Part shown: positions 25,626 to 34,157 of the stretch, one piece after another
Position numbering within the stretch: the first letter of the stretch is position 1
How the letters are laid out: each line of letters begins with the position of its first letter
Assembly: GCF_016598535.1 (NCBI RefSeq)
Contig: NZ_CP066779.1
Span: forward strand, 1,054,001 to 1,118,000
DNA: 64,000 nt
Direction of reading: 5' to 3'
From: Rhodococcus sp. P-2
GTDB lineage: Bacteria; Actinomycetota; Actinomycetes; Mycobacteriales; Mycobacteriaceae
The notes under the pieces: model-generated
The model's input: the letters and a program-made list of their open reading frames with translations, nothing else
Databases searched by the model: none
Told to the model about the DNA's origin: nothing
Made by a program: the position numbers and the translations under genes

Positions 25626-26900
25626 CTAGAAGTACGACTTGTTGATCGCGTGATCGACAACCGGGATCATCGACTCCACGGTGACCTCACGGGGATTACC
25701 CGGGGTGCACCAGTCGTCCTGAATGTGCTCGGAGATGGCGCGCACAGTCTTCTCGTCACCCTTGATGACATCACCACGACCCTCGTACTTCTTGGTGTTC
25801 ATCTGGTTCTTCGCGTACGAGTCGGTGCGGACCTGACCGAAGTTGTCGGGGATACCGACGTCCTTGGCCAGACGTATCGCAGCCTCGACGGCAGCATCTG
25901 CGGCCTGAACCGTGGTGAGGTTGCGAGTGTCGACACCGAGTGCTCCGGCCAACTGGGCGTAGCGCTCGTAGCGTGAAGGCAGATTGTACTCCCACACACG
26001 CGGCAACGCGATGGCGTTGTTCAAGCCGTGGTGGCTGTCGAAGAAGGCACTGACCGCGTGCGAGATCGAGTGAACGATGCCGAGGCCACCGGAGTTGAAG
26101 GCCTGCCCGGCGATGTACTGCGCGTTCATCATTCCCTCGCGGGCCTTGAGGTTACGTGGCTCGAAGACAGCCTCGCGCAGGTTCTTCGCGACCAACTCGA
26201 CCGAGTAGATCGCATTACCGAGTGAAGGCGCGAAATCGAGACGAGACACGAAAGGCTCACTGCCGTGCGCGAGTACGTCGAAGCCGCAGTACGCGGTGAA
26301 GTGCTGAGGGCAGGTGTAGTAGAGCAGCGGATCGTCGATCGCCAAGGTGACAATGGTGGCCTCGTCGAAGCCCACCCACTTGTGCGGGTTGTTCATGTCC
26401 GACGTGTCGGTGATGACGTATGCCCACGACGTCTCGGAACCCGTTCCGGCCGTGGTGGATACGGCGATGTGCGGCGGGTTCTCCTTGTTGGTGGACTTGG
26501 CGAAGCCCTCGAACTCGTTGATGTTGCGACCGTCGTGTGCGATCACGACGCGAGCACCCTTGGCGGCGTCGTGGCTCGAACCACCACCGATCGAGATGAT
26601 CGAGTCGCACTTCTCCTTCTGGTAGAGAGCCGCGGCCTCCATGACGTTGTAGTCCTTGGGATTCGACTCGACCTTGTCGTAGAGCACGACCTCGACACCC
26701 TGGTACTCGATCTTGCCCACGAGTTCCTCGATGATGCCCGAACCGCGCAGACCGGTTGTCATCAGGAGGGTGCGCTTGAAGCCGAGATTCTTGGCCTCCA
26801 CACCGATGATGTCGTGAGCGCCCACACCCATCAGGGCGCGCGGGAAGGGGTGGAACTCCTTGATGGGAAAGTCCCAGATCTGGTTGAGCTCGATAGCCAT
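25626..26900 (-). CDS. mno: NDMA-dependent (mycofactocin) methanol dehydrogenase
   Basis: 424-aa iron-type group III alcohol dehydrogenase of the MDO/ThcE class, known as a decamer with bound, non-exchangeable NAD(H) that needs an external acceptor; mycofactocin is the natural one. NAD motif GGGSSHDAAKG at 105-115; metal ligands D208 and H212 in YCGFDVLAHGSEPF, then GIVHSISHAVSAFFDSHHG with the two further His. Start MAIELNQIWDFP with AGGAG at 8 nt. It may oxidise methanol, ethanol or larger alcohols and take part in thiocarbamate degradation. Confidence 0.92.
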   Translation of the reverse strand: MAIELNQIWDFPIKEFHPFPRALMGVGAHDIIGVEAKNLGFKRTLLMTTGLRGSGIIEELVGKIEYQGVEVVLYDKVESNPKDYNVMEAAALYQKEKCDSIISIGGGSSHDAAKGARVVIAHDGRNINEFEGFAKSTNKENPPHIAVSTTAGTGSETSWAYVITDTSDMNNPHKWVGFDEATIVTLAIDDPLLYYTCPQHFTAYCGFDVLAHGSEPFVSRLDFAPSLGNAIYSVELVAKNLREAVFEPRNLKAREGMMNAQYIAGQAFNSGGLGIVHSISHAVSAFFDSHHGLNNAIALPRVWEYNLPSRYERYAQLAGALGVDTRNLTTVQAADAAVEAAIRLAKDVGIPDNFGQVRTDSYAKNQMNTKKYEGRGDVIKGDEKTVRAISEHIQDDWCTPGNPREVTVESMIPVVDHAINKSYF

Positions 26901-27050
26901 CGGTATCTCCTCAGGGATGTGCACGAATGTGACTGCGGGAGGGATTCGAGCCGATTCTTTGTGACCGGCGTCTCACCTGGTTCCCACTGTGTACCGACAA
27001 ACAGCCCGTGCACAGGCTTCGGCAGCTCAACCGCCCGGACGCCGCCCGTG

Positions 27051-27070
27051 AACCGCCCGTTCGGGCAGGT
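27051..27070 (-). promoter_or_regulatory. Dyad shared with the ErcA-like ADH promoter, copy 2
   Basis: AACCGCCCGT-TCGGGCAGGT contains CCCGTTCGGGCAGGT (27056-27070), identical over 15 bp to the upstream region of the ErcA-like ADH operon and in the same orientation relative to its gene. It lies about 150 bp before the mno ATG. The left arm is less perfect than in copy 1. Confidence 0.6.
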
Positions 27071-27189
27071 GATCGCCACCCCGGACCGCCAGGACGGTTG
27101 GATCAGACCGCCGCGGTTCCCGCTGATCGGGAACGTGTTGCTCGGCGACTACGATCCCCAGTAGCTTTTCATCACTGCTAACATTGAAC

Positions 27190-27203
27190 TAGAACACGTT
27201 CTA
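27190..27203 (+). promoter_or_regulatory. KstR-type operator of kshB
   Basis: TAGAACACGTTCTA fits the KstR consensus TnnAACnnGTTnnA exactly and extends to a CTAGAAC/GTTCTAG dyad. It is about 60 bp before the kshB ATG. KstR represses cholesterol and steroid genes in mycobacteria and rhodococci. Confidence 0.85.
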
Positions 27204-27261
27204 GATGTTGCACTTCACTGACCTGCGCTTTACCCAGCTTCACGAGAGGACTAGCTTCGCG

Positions 27262-28317
27262 ATGACGACAGTCGAGGTACCGCACAGCTCGCGATCGGCG
27301 GTACTCACCGTGTCCGGAGTCATCGAAGAGACTTCCGACGCCCGGTCGCTGGTGTTCGAGATTCCCGCAGAACTGAAGGACAAGTTCGACTACAAGCCCG
27401 GTCAATTCCTGACCCTGCGCATCCCGAGCGATCAGACCGGCTCGGTCGCACGCTGCTACTCCCTGGCCAGTTCGCCTTTCACCGACGACGCCCCCAAGGT
27501 GACCGTCAAGCGAACCGTCGACGGTTACGGCTCCAACTGGTTGTGCGACAAGCTCCAGGTCGGCGACACCATCGAAGTGCTGCCGCCGTCAGGTGTCTTC
27601 ACGCCCAAGTCGCTCGATCACGACTTCCTGCTCTTCGGTGCAGGCAGCGGAATCACTCCGGTGATCTCGATCCTCAAGTCCGCCCTCACGCAGGGCAACG
27701 GCAACGTCGTGCTGATCTACGCGAATCGCGACGAGAAGTCCGTCATCTTCGGCGCCGAACTTCGCGAGTTGGCAGCGCAACACCCCGGCCGCCTCACGGT
27801 GGTCCACTGGATCGAAACCGTGCAGGGACTCCCCGCCGTCTCACAGTTGGCGACACTGGCCAAGCCATTTGTCGCGTACGAAGCCTTCATGTGCGGTCCA
27901 GGCCCCTTCATGGACGCCGTCCACAAGGCACTGGCAGAGGCCGGCATGCCCCGCACGCAGGTTCACGCCGAGGTCTTCAATTCACTCGCCGGCGACCCGT
28001 TCCGTGACGTCGAGGTAGCCGAGGTCTCCGACGAAGAAGCAGCCGACGCCGCAACCGTCGAGGTCGAACTGGACGGTGAAACCCACACCCTCGTCTGGCC
28101 GCGCAAGCAGACGCTCGTCGACATCATGCTCGCCAAGGGCCTCGATGTTCCGTACTCCTGCCAGGAAGGTGAGTGCGGGTCGTGTGCCTGCACCGTCACC
28201 GAAGGTGAAGTTCAGATGGACAACTCCGAAATCCTCGACGCCGAGGACGTGGCGAACGGCTACATCCTCGGTTGCCAGGCGAAGCCGATCACCGATCACC
28301 TGAAGATCGAGTTCTGA
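27262..28317 (+). CDS. kshB: 3-ketosteroid-9-alpha-hydroxylase reductase KshB
   Basis: 351 aa. FAD domain with RCYSLASSP, NAD domain with GAGSGITPVISILKS and MCGPGPFM, and C-terminal plant-type [2Fe-2S] domain with CQEGECGSCACTV and a fourth Cys in YILGCQAKP. KshB passes electrons from NADH to the KshA Rieske oxygenase in steroid ring opening. The ATG at 27262 has GAGAGGA upstream. The exact KstR-like operator in the promoter separates it from the many other reductases of this type. kshA is not in the window. Confidence 0.87.
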   Translation: MTTVEVPHSSRSAVLTVSGVIEETSDARSLVFEIPAELKDKFDYKPGQFLTLRIPSDQTGSVARCYSLASSPFTDDAPKVTVKRTVDGYGSNWLCDKLQVGDTIEVLPPSGVFTPKSLDHDFLLFGAGSGITPVISILKSALTQGNGNVVLIYANRDEKSVIFGAELRELAAQHPGRLTVVHWIETVQGLPAVSQLATLAKPFVAYEAFMCGPGPFMDAVHKALAEAGMPRTQVHAEVFNSLAGDPFRDVEVAEVSDEEAADAATVEVELDGETHTLVWPRKQTLVDIMLAKGLDVPYSCQEGECGSCACTVTEGEVQMDNSEILDAEDVANGYILGCQAKPITDHLKIEF

Positions 28318-29596
28318 ACCCTGCTTCGATGCATGACGGCCCCTGATTCCCTGCGGAATCGGGGGCTTTGTCATCATCCGAGCCATCTTCGGAGTCCCGC
28401 CCCGACACCCACGCAGGCGCCGTCGTGGGCAACCGCCACAGTGCGAAGATCAGTACCAGGGTCACGATCAGGAAACCCTCCCGCAGGACCAACCCCACCG
28501 GCAGCAGGAGAGGCGACGTCTCGATGAACTGCTGGCCCATGCTCGGCCCGCAGTAGACGATTGCCAAGCCCAGAGCGGCCGAACCGAACTGCAGCGGCGA
28601 TCGAAGCCGAAAGAGAACCGTGACGGCAGCAGGCACGAGATACACCCAGTGGTGAATCCAGCTGATCGGCGAAAGAATCGGCGCGCTCAATCCGATCACC
28701 AACGCCGCATCGACCGCGCGCCCGACGCGATAGACGTCTCGGGCGATCCAGAGCGCTACCGCCGCACACAGCACTGTCAACGGCATCGTCAGAGACGCTG
28801 TCCATGTGCCCAGCGCCGCAAGTCCGCCCTGCAGCGAACTGTTGCCGGCGCTCGCGATCGCCTGCCCACTCAAATCCACCCGGTCACTGAGATTCCAGAC
28901 GACGTCCGACCAGAAGGTCCAGCTGACGGCCGGGTCCACCACTGCCGCGACGGCAGTCGCCGCGGCAAATCCGATCGAACTCCAGATCGCGAGTCGCCAC
29001 TGCTTCGTGACGACGAAGTAGACGACGAACAGCGCCGGCGTCAGCTTGATCGCGGCCGCGATACCGATCAGAAGTCCTCGCGGAAACCACCGGCCGAACC
29101 TCGAATGCTCACTACGGGTCACGTCGAGCAGTACGAGCACCATGAGCACCAGGTTCACCTGGCCGAAAGAGATGTGTGCACTGACGATGGGCGTCACCGA
29201 CACGGCCAGGACCAATGCCGCCATGACGAGCGGCCGCTTCGGGACGCGAGCGGGAGTGAACCTCGCAACCGTCCACACCACCGCCGCGATGCACAAGCCC
29301 GACCACAGCAGATAAGCCGTCCACCAGTCGAAGAGAACAGTCGGCCGGAGAAAGATCGCCGCGAACGGGGTGTAGGTGAACGGCATGCCCTCGTCGACGA
29401 TCAACGGGCCGACAAGATTGCCCTCGTAGATGTTCGATCCCGCTGCGAATGCCTGGGCGGCGTAGCGGTAGACGAGAAAATCTACGGGTTCGACGGCTCG
29501 AACGGAGTACACCAGATAACACAGAGCTGCGACGCCGGCAGCGATCAGTGAACCGATCGTCACAATTCGAGACGCCTCGACACGGGTGGCGGGCAT
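28289..29596 (-). CDS. GT87-like (DUF2029) integral membrane mannosyltransferase
   Basis: 435 aa, about 10-11 membrane helices, GT-C fold. Conserved features of the family: early acidic motif VEPVDFLVYRYAAQAF, FGQVNLVLMVLVLLD, AIKLTPALFVVYF, and SPISWIHHWVYLVPA. The family uses polyprenyl-phospho-mannose for phosphatidylinositol mannosides or lipoarabinomannan. The ATG at 29596 is chosen; the upstream in-frame part has no family similarity. Its 3' end overlaps the end of kshB by 29 nt tail-to-tail. Confidence 0.83.
   Translation of the reverse strand: MPATRVEASRIVTIGSLIAAGVAALCYLVYSVRAVEPVDFLVYRYAAQAFAAGSNIYEGNLVGPLIVDEGMPFTYTPFAAIFLRPTVLFDWWTAYLLWSGLCIAAVVWTVARFTPARVPKRPLVMAALVLAVSVTPIVSAHISFGQVNLVLMVLVLLDVTRSEHSRFGRWFPRGLLIGIAAAIKLTPALFVVYFVVTKQWRLAIWSSIGFAAATAVAAVVDPAVSWTFWSDVVWNLSDRVDLSGQAIASAGNSSLQGGLAALGTWTASLTMPLTVLCAAVALWIARDVYRVGRAVDAALVIGLSAPILSPISWIHHWVYLVPAAVTVLFRLRSPLQFGSAALGLAIVYCGPSMGQQFIETSPLLLPVGLVLREGFLIVTLVLIFALWRLPTTAPAWVSGRDSEDGSDDDKAPDSAGNQGPSCIEAGFRTRSSGDR
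28339..28366 (+). terminator. Terminator of kshB
   Basis: GCCCCTGATTCC-CTGC-GGAATCGGGGGC: a 12-bp stem with one wobble pair, followed by TTTG, 22 nt after the kshB stop. It lies within the 3' end of the convergent mannosyltransferase gene. Confidence 0.8.
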
Positions 29597-29634
29597 ACCG
29601 AGAATCGTCCCACAACCTACCGAGCGGTACTTCG

Positions 29635-30372
29635 CTAGCGGGCCGCTCGGAAGTGCGCTCGCTCGTCTGCGGTCAGGTGTTCGCACGCGTAGCTCAGCGC
29701 TGTGCGTCCCATGTCTGCTGCATTCTCTGCGAGGAAGTCGGTCAACAAATCCCGATCCACCCGTTTGCCGACCTCGCGGAGCATCCAACCCATGGCCTTC
29801 TGTGTCAGGTCCCGTCGATCGCCCAGCACCTGCGCGGCGAGTTCGAGCGTGGTCGACGCGTCGCCACGAGTGATGAACCCGTACGTCGTCAGCAGCGCCA
29901 CCCGTCGTCGCCACAGGTCACCCGAATCGGAAAGCTCGAAGATCAGCCGACGATCTCGGTCGTACAACCAGCCGCCGAGGATCTGTCCGGCGGACGAATC
30001 CACGAGATCCCAATTGTTCACCCGCCCGTCCTCGACAGCGCCGAGATAGAAGTCGGCGATGCGGGCGCGACTCTCGCCGTCGAAAAATTTTGGGCGACTG
30101 ACCTTTTCGAATTGAGCAACCAGGATCAGCAGCCCGGCCAACCGGTGCTCGTGGACGTCGCTGTCGAGAAGGAGGCGTACCTGAGGCAACGCGAGGCCGA
30201 CATGTTTCTTCACCACCGAGCGCGTCTTCGGCACTCGCACTCCGATGAACACGTCACCCTCGCCGTACTCCCCCGGCCCCGTCTTGAAGAACCGCTGTAG
30301 GTGGACGGCATCCGCGGGATCCGCGAGATCGGCCAACTGCTCGATCACGTCCTGGGCACTCGATTGCGTCAC
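29635..30372 (-). CDS. DNA alkylation repair protein (AlkD-like)
   Basis: 245 aa of HEAT-like helices: RFFKTGPGEYGEGDVFIGVRVP, then RLAGLLILVAQFEK, NNWDLVDSSAGQILGGWL and QKAMGWMLREVGKRV. These match AlkD-type glycosylases that remove bulky or cationic alkylated bases without flipping them. Single gene, transcribed toward the mannosyltransferase. Confidence 0.9.
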   Translation of the reverse strand: MTQSSAQDVIEQLADLADPADAVHLQRFFKTGPGEYGEGDVFIGVRVPKTRSVVKKHVGLALPQVRLLLDSDVHEHRLAGLLILVAQFEKVSRPKFFDGESRARIADFYLGAVEDGRVNNWDLVDSSAGQILGGWLYDRDRRLIFELSDSGDLWRRRVALLTTYGFITRGDASTTLELAAQVLGDRRDLTQKAMGWMLREVGKRVDRDLLTDFLAENAADMGRTALSYACEHLTADERAHFRAAR

Positions 30373-30496
30373 TCCAGAACCTTCTCACGGGTTGCGGTGC
30401 GAACTCTTCGATTCTCTCAGCGTCCTCACACCGTGCGCCCTGCTCGGCCACAGGTCGGCAGACGACACTCGAGGACAGTCAGTGAAAGGACCACCC

Positions 30497-30613
30497 ATGA
30501 TCACCGCCGCTATCGCATTCACCACTCTCACCCTCATGGCACTCTCGGGACATATCGCGGCAAGTGCTCCGCGCGGCCTCGTGGCAATCCGGACGAATGG
30601 TCACAAATCTTGA
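30497..30613 (+). CDS. 38-aa hydrophobic small protein
   Basis: MITAAIAFTTLTLMALSGHI followed by AASAPRGLVAIRTNGHKS. One N-terminal helix that could be a membrane anchor or signal sequence, and a basic tail. GAAAGGA lies 7 nt before the ATG. It stands between the convergent/divergent AlkD and SPW genes. Family unknown. Confidence 0.45.
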   Translation: MITAAIAFTTLTLMALSGHIAASAPRGLVAIRTNGHKS

Positions 30614-30732
30614 TATTCAAGCCTCCGCACCGCTTCTAACTGCAACGCGAATGCAATTGGCGGAGAGTTGATCTCGACTTGCCGCGGGCGTGTACTACAG
30701 GTGGACACACTCTCGTCTTTGGAGGTCTCGTC

Positions 30733-31101
30733 ATGAAGTCGTGGAATCGAATGCAAGATGCCGTCGCGGTGGTTCTCGGCGTCTTTGCGGCTCTCTCGCC
30801 GATGTGGCTCGACACCACCGATCGGGCAATGTGGTCACTCGTCGTCCTGGGTGTCCTGGTTGCACTGTCGGGTCTGGCACACATGGCTCGTCCGGACATG
30901 GCCATGGCGGATTACGCGATGGGCGTTTTCGGCGTCTTGATGTTCATTTCACCCTGGGTCATGAACTTCGACGCTCTACGCGGTGCGTCGTGGACGGCCT
31001 GGGTGGTCGGGGTCCTGACCGTTGTGGTCGCGGTGAGTGCGATGCCGGTGATGAGTGCGCGGATGCATCACGGGGGTCACGGCGGCGTAGCTGCCCATTG
31101 A
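30733..31101 (+). CDS. SPW repeat membrane protein
   Basis: 122 aa with four membrane helices in two halves, each with an SPW-type motif: LSPMWLDTTDRAMW and ISPWVMNF. The C-terminus is Met/His/Gly-rich (MSARMHHGGHGG). TTGGAGG lies 8 nt before the ATG. SPW-repeat proteins are common in actinobacteria and of unknown function. The last codons and stop belong to the first copy of a 24-bp tandem repeat. Confidence 0.85.
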   Translation: MKSWNRMQDAVAVVLGVFAALSPMWLDTTDRAMWSLVVLGVLVALSGLAHMARPDMAMADYAMGVFGVLMFISPWVMNFDALRGASWTAWVVGVLTVVVAVSAMPVMSARMHHGGHGGVAAH

Positions 31102-31158
31102 CACGGCGGCGTTGCTGCCCATTGACACGGCGGCGTTGCTGCCCATTGACAGGGCGGC
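31078..31158 (+). repeat. 24-bp tandem repeat, 3.4 copies
   Basis: Unit CACGGCGGCGTTGCTGCCCA + TTGA, at 31078-31101, 31102-31125 and 31126-31149, then a partial CAGGGCGGC. Copies 2 and 3 are identical; copy 1 differs by one base (GTAGCT for GTTGCT). The SPW stop codon TGA ends copy 1 and recurs in frame at the end of each unit. It fills the gap to the racemase gene. Confidence 0.9.
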
Positions 31159-31162
31159 TGGA

Positions 31163-31927
31163 TCAGGCTTTGATCGCGCCCAACAACCGCCCGGCGTCGA
31201 AGGCTTCGGCGCTGGGCGGTAGTGCGCCCGGACGTCCACTCACGAAAACCTCGACGGTTCCCGATCCTTCACCCGCGGCACCGAGCCCGTCGATCCGCCG
31301 CAAAGTCTGTCGTGCAACGGCTTCGGCGCTGTCGAAGAGTGTGACGCCGGCGGGTAACCGCGCTGCGATTTCGTCGGCGAGCAGTGGGTAGTGCGTGCAG
31401 CCGAGGACAACGCCGCTGACGTCGTCCGGTGTTCGCGCCACTGCGGAATCGATGGCAGCGAGTGCGGCCGCGCGATCACCGAGATCGATCGAGTCGGCCA
31501 GGCCGTGGCACGGCACTCCGACGACCTTTGCACCGTTTCCGAACTGTTCGATCAGATCAGCTTGGTACCGGCTGGCAGTCGTGGCGGCTGTAGCCCAGAT
31601 CGCCACGGAATCGCACGCGGCGGCGGCGGGCTTGATCGCGGGCACCGTTCCGATGACCGGCACACCCGGTCCGACCAGTTCGCGGACGTGCGGCAGCGCG
31701 GTGACGCTGGCGGTATTGCACGGAAGAACGATGACCTGCGCCCCACGATCGAGGCTCCGCCGCACAGCACCGAGTACCCGGTCGACGACCCACGGCTCGG
31801 GCTTGGGGCCCCAAGGGGCGCCGTCCGGATCCAGGGACAGCACCAGATCGAGATCCGGGCGCAGGCGTCTGAGCCACGCAGAGGTAGGCAGCAGGCCCAG
31901 TCCCGAGTCGATGAGTGCAACGATCAC
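31163..31927 (-). CDS. Aspartate/glutamate racemase family protein
   Basis: 254 aa. The two catalytic Cys motifs of the MurI fold are present: VLPCNTASVTALPH near residue 69 and LGCTHYPLL near residue 177, with DSGLGLLPTS at the start. Canonical MurI has DSGxGG at this position, so this could be glutamate racemase for peptidoglycan or a paralogue with another amino-acid substrate. It stands alone. Confidence 0.8.
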   Translation of the reverse strand: MIVALIDSGLGLLPTSAWLRRLRPDLDLVLSLDPDGAPWGPKPEPWVVDRVLGAVRRSLDRGAQVIVLPCNTASVTALPHVRELVGPGVPVIGTVPAIKPAAAACDSVAIWATAATTASRYQADLIEQFGNGAKVVGVPCHGLADSIDLGDRAAALAAIDSAVARTPDDVSGVVLGCTHYPLLADEIAARLPAGVTLFDSAEAVARQTLRRIDGLGAAGEGSGTVEVFVSGRPGALPPSAEAFDAGRLLGAIKA

Positions 31928-31969
31928 CGCACAAATCTATCGTCTCGGAACCGGTCCTGCCGCATCCGT

Positions 31970-33148
31970 TCAGGCCGGTGTGGACTCCAACACGTCCGAG
32001 ATGGGCGTGCCGGCCGCGATCTTTGCACGCATCTTCATCACCGCTCCCGCACTGCCTCCGCCGACGACAGCCGCCAACACGCCGTCGCGCTCGTAGTAGG
32101 CGACGAACTTGCGGCCGTCGTCCTTGACGATGTGAACGGTGTCCGTGGGTGCGACGGTGCCCAATGCCTGGATCTTGACGTCGTACTGATCGCTCCAGAA
32201 GTACGGAACCTGCGCCGGAGCATCCGGATCACCCGTTCCGGTGATCGCTCCCGCCAGGATCTTGGCCTGGTCGCCCGCATTGGTCCAGTGCTCGACGCGC
32301 TTGCGTCGATCACCGATCTGCCAGGACGCGACGTCGCCGACCGCCCATACGTGTTCGGTACTGGTGCGGCCGACGCCGTCGCAGAGCACTCCGTTGTCGA
32401 GTTCGATTCCCGAACCGTCGAGCCACCCCGTTACCGGCACCGAACCGACTCCGATCGCGACCACGTCGACCGGGATCTCCGAACCGTCGCTCAAGGTCGC
32501 AGCGGCAACCGCTCCGTCGCCGGACAACGAGGTCAAGCCGGTACCGACGCGGACGTCGATGCCCTCGTTCCGATGCAGACGCTCGACGAGGGCGCCAACG
32601 GTGGGTCCGAGTACAGACGCCAGCGGCGTCGGCTGAGGTTCGAGCAAGACGACGTCGACGCCGTGAGACTTCATGCTTGCGGCCAGTTCACAGCCGATGA
32701 AGCCGGCCCCGACGATCAGCGCACGCTTGCCCGGGGCCAGATCGGCGCGAAGAGCCAACGCTTCCTCGATGGAGCGCAGAACGTGCACCCCCGAGAGGTC
32801 CGGAAGGCCGGCGATGCGACGCGGCGTCAGGCCGGTCGCGATCACCAACTCGTCGTAGTCCAGGGTGGATCCGTCGGCGAACGCCACCGACTTCGCCGCA
32901 GTGTTCACGGACGTCGCCGGCGAACCGAGCTTGAGGTCGACCTTGTTCTCGACGTAGAACTCGGCCGGACGCAAGGTCGTCTCGTCCTTGTCACCGCGGA
33001 TCACTTCCTTCGACAACGGAGGCCTGTCGTAAGGCAGATGCGTTTCCCCACCGGCGAGCGTCAACTCACCCTCGAAACCCGCTCGCCGTAGTTCCTCGAC
33101 GGTCCGCAGTCCTGACAAACCCGCACCCACGATCACTATCCGTGCCAC
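31970..33148 (-). CDS. FAD-dependent ferredoxin/rubredoxin reductase-like oxidoreductase
   Basis: 392 aa from a GTG at 33148 (VARIVIVGAGLSGL). FAD dinucleotide motif GAGLSG, YDRPPLSKEV, ATGLTPRR, second NAD motif IVGAGFIGCELA, and the late FAD motif VWAVGDVASW. The layout is that of reductases that feed oxygenases (ThcD, RubB, BphA4-like). No ferredoxin or P450 lies beside it, so its partner is unknown. Confidence 0.87.
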   Translation of the reverse strand: MARIVIVGAGLSGLRTVEELRRAGFEGELTLAGGETHLPYDRPPLSKEVIRGDKDETTLRPAEFYVENKVDLKLGSPATSVNTAAKSVAFADGSTLDYDELVIATGLTPRRIAGLPDLSGVHVLRSIEEALALRADLAPGKRALIVGAGFIGCELAASMKSHGVDVVLLEPQPTPLASVLGPTVGALVERLHRNEGIDVRVGTGLTSLSGDGAVAAATLSDGSEIPVDVVAIGVGSVPVTGWLDGSGIELDNGVLCDGVGRTSTEHVWAVGDVASWQIGDRRKRVEHWTNAGDQAKILAGAITGTGDPDAPAQVPYFWSDQYDVKIQALGTVAPTDTVHIVKDDGRKFVAYYERDGVLAAVVGGGSAGAVMKMRAKIAAGTPISDVLESTPA

Positions 33149-33332
33149 CACGTACCACCCTGTCCGACCCACGTCACTTGCAGCGCTCACTATGAACGCC
33201 GTCACTATTTGCCTCCGACTCTGCCATACCAAATGCCGGAGTAGGTGTGGTGCATCCCGCATGGCCACCTACCAGTCACTACAGTTGGAGGTACTTCAGA
33301 CGCACGCACTGACACATGAGCAGGGAGCCCCC

Positions 33333-33800
33333 ATGACCAGCGATTCCAGTGAAAAGAACAGCGTCCGATTCGGCGCCGACGGTGGCGCGGAACTAGTCAG
33401 CACCCAGGGCAAGACGATCATCGCCGACGCCGTGGTCGCCAAGATCGCCGGTATAGCAACACGCGAGATCAACGGCGTGTACGACGTCGGCGGGGGCACA
33501 GCGCGTGCGGTAGGGGCACTTCGCGACCGCATTCCGGGCGCCCGCGTCAACCATGCCCAGGGCGTGGCGGTGGAAGTGGGCGAGAAACAAGCCGCCATCG
33601 ACATCGGCATTGTCGCCGAATACGGCGTCGCACTCCACGAACTGGCGGTGGGTATCCGTCGAAACGTCATTGCCGCAGTCGAAAGCATGACCGGCCTCGA
33701 GGTCACCGAGGTCAACATCACGGTCTTCGACGTCATGCTCTTCGAGGATGCCGAGAGCGGCGGCAGTACCGATCCGGAAGCCAAGCCGAGGGTTCAGTGA
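33333..33800 (+). CDS. Asp23/Gls24 family envelope stress protein
   Basis: 155 aa. KTIIADAVVAKIAGIATREI, then the signature GVYDVGGG, GVAVEVGEKQAAIDIGIVAEYG and MTGLEVTEVNITVFDVM. Asp23 proteins form membrane-attached filaments through AmaP. CAGGGAG lies 9 nt before the ATG. First gene of a five-gene cluster that ends in amaP; its stop overlaps the next start. Confidence 0.92.
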   Translation: MTSDSSEKNSVRFGADGGAELVSTQGKTIIADAVVAKIAGIATREINGVYDVGGGTARAVGALRDRIPGARVNHAQGVAVEVGEKQAAIDIGIVAEYGVALHELAVGIRRNVIAAVESMTGLEVTEVNITVFDVMLFEDAESGGSTDPEAKPRVQ

Positions 33801-34156
33801 GTACCGCCGACGCCGGCCGCGAGATCGACGCGGCCGAGGTTGTCGCCGACGCAGTTCTTGCGATCCCGGAAGTGGCAGATCTACACGGCGGACAGTTCGG
33901 CGAGGTGGGAACCTACCTACCGGGACGTCGAATCACCGGCGTTGTCGTCGACGAAAACTCTTGTGCTGTACACATTTCCGTTCACTACCCGGCCGACGTT
34001 CGCAGCGTCGCCGAACGCGTCCGAGCAGTGGTGGCGAGATTGGTCGACGTACCGGTGAACGTGACGGTCGGAGACCTGTCGACCGCGGGATATCTGCCCA
34101 GCGCCTCCGAGAACGCAGTCACCGACATCGCACCGAACATTCGAGAAGGGAACTGA
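33797..34156 (+). CDS. Asp23-like small protein
   Basis: 119 aa beginning at a GTG that overlaps the previous stop. VVADAVLAIPEVADLHGGQF then GEVGTYLPGRRITGVVV and VTVGDLS match the short Asp23-like proteins found in actinobacterial Asp23 clusters. Cytoplasmic; role presumably in the same envelope assembly. Confidence 0.85.
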   Translation: MSTADAGREIDAAEVVADAVLAIPEVADLHGGQFGEVGTYLPGRRITGVVVDENSCAVHISVHYPADVRSVAERVRAVVARLVDVPVNVTVGDLSTAGYLPSASENAVTDIAPNIREGN

Positions 34157-34157
34157 C

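Larger units (their letters stand above)
26901..27261. promoter_or_regulatory. Divergent control region between mno and kshB
   Basis: 361 bp without a supported gene. It contains the shared dyad at 27051-27070 that probably serves mno, with extra copies of the AACCGCCCG half nearby (27029-27037 and 27051-27059), and a KstR-like operator at 27190-27203 that serves kshB. Confidence 0.6.
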
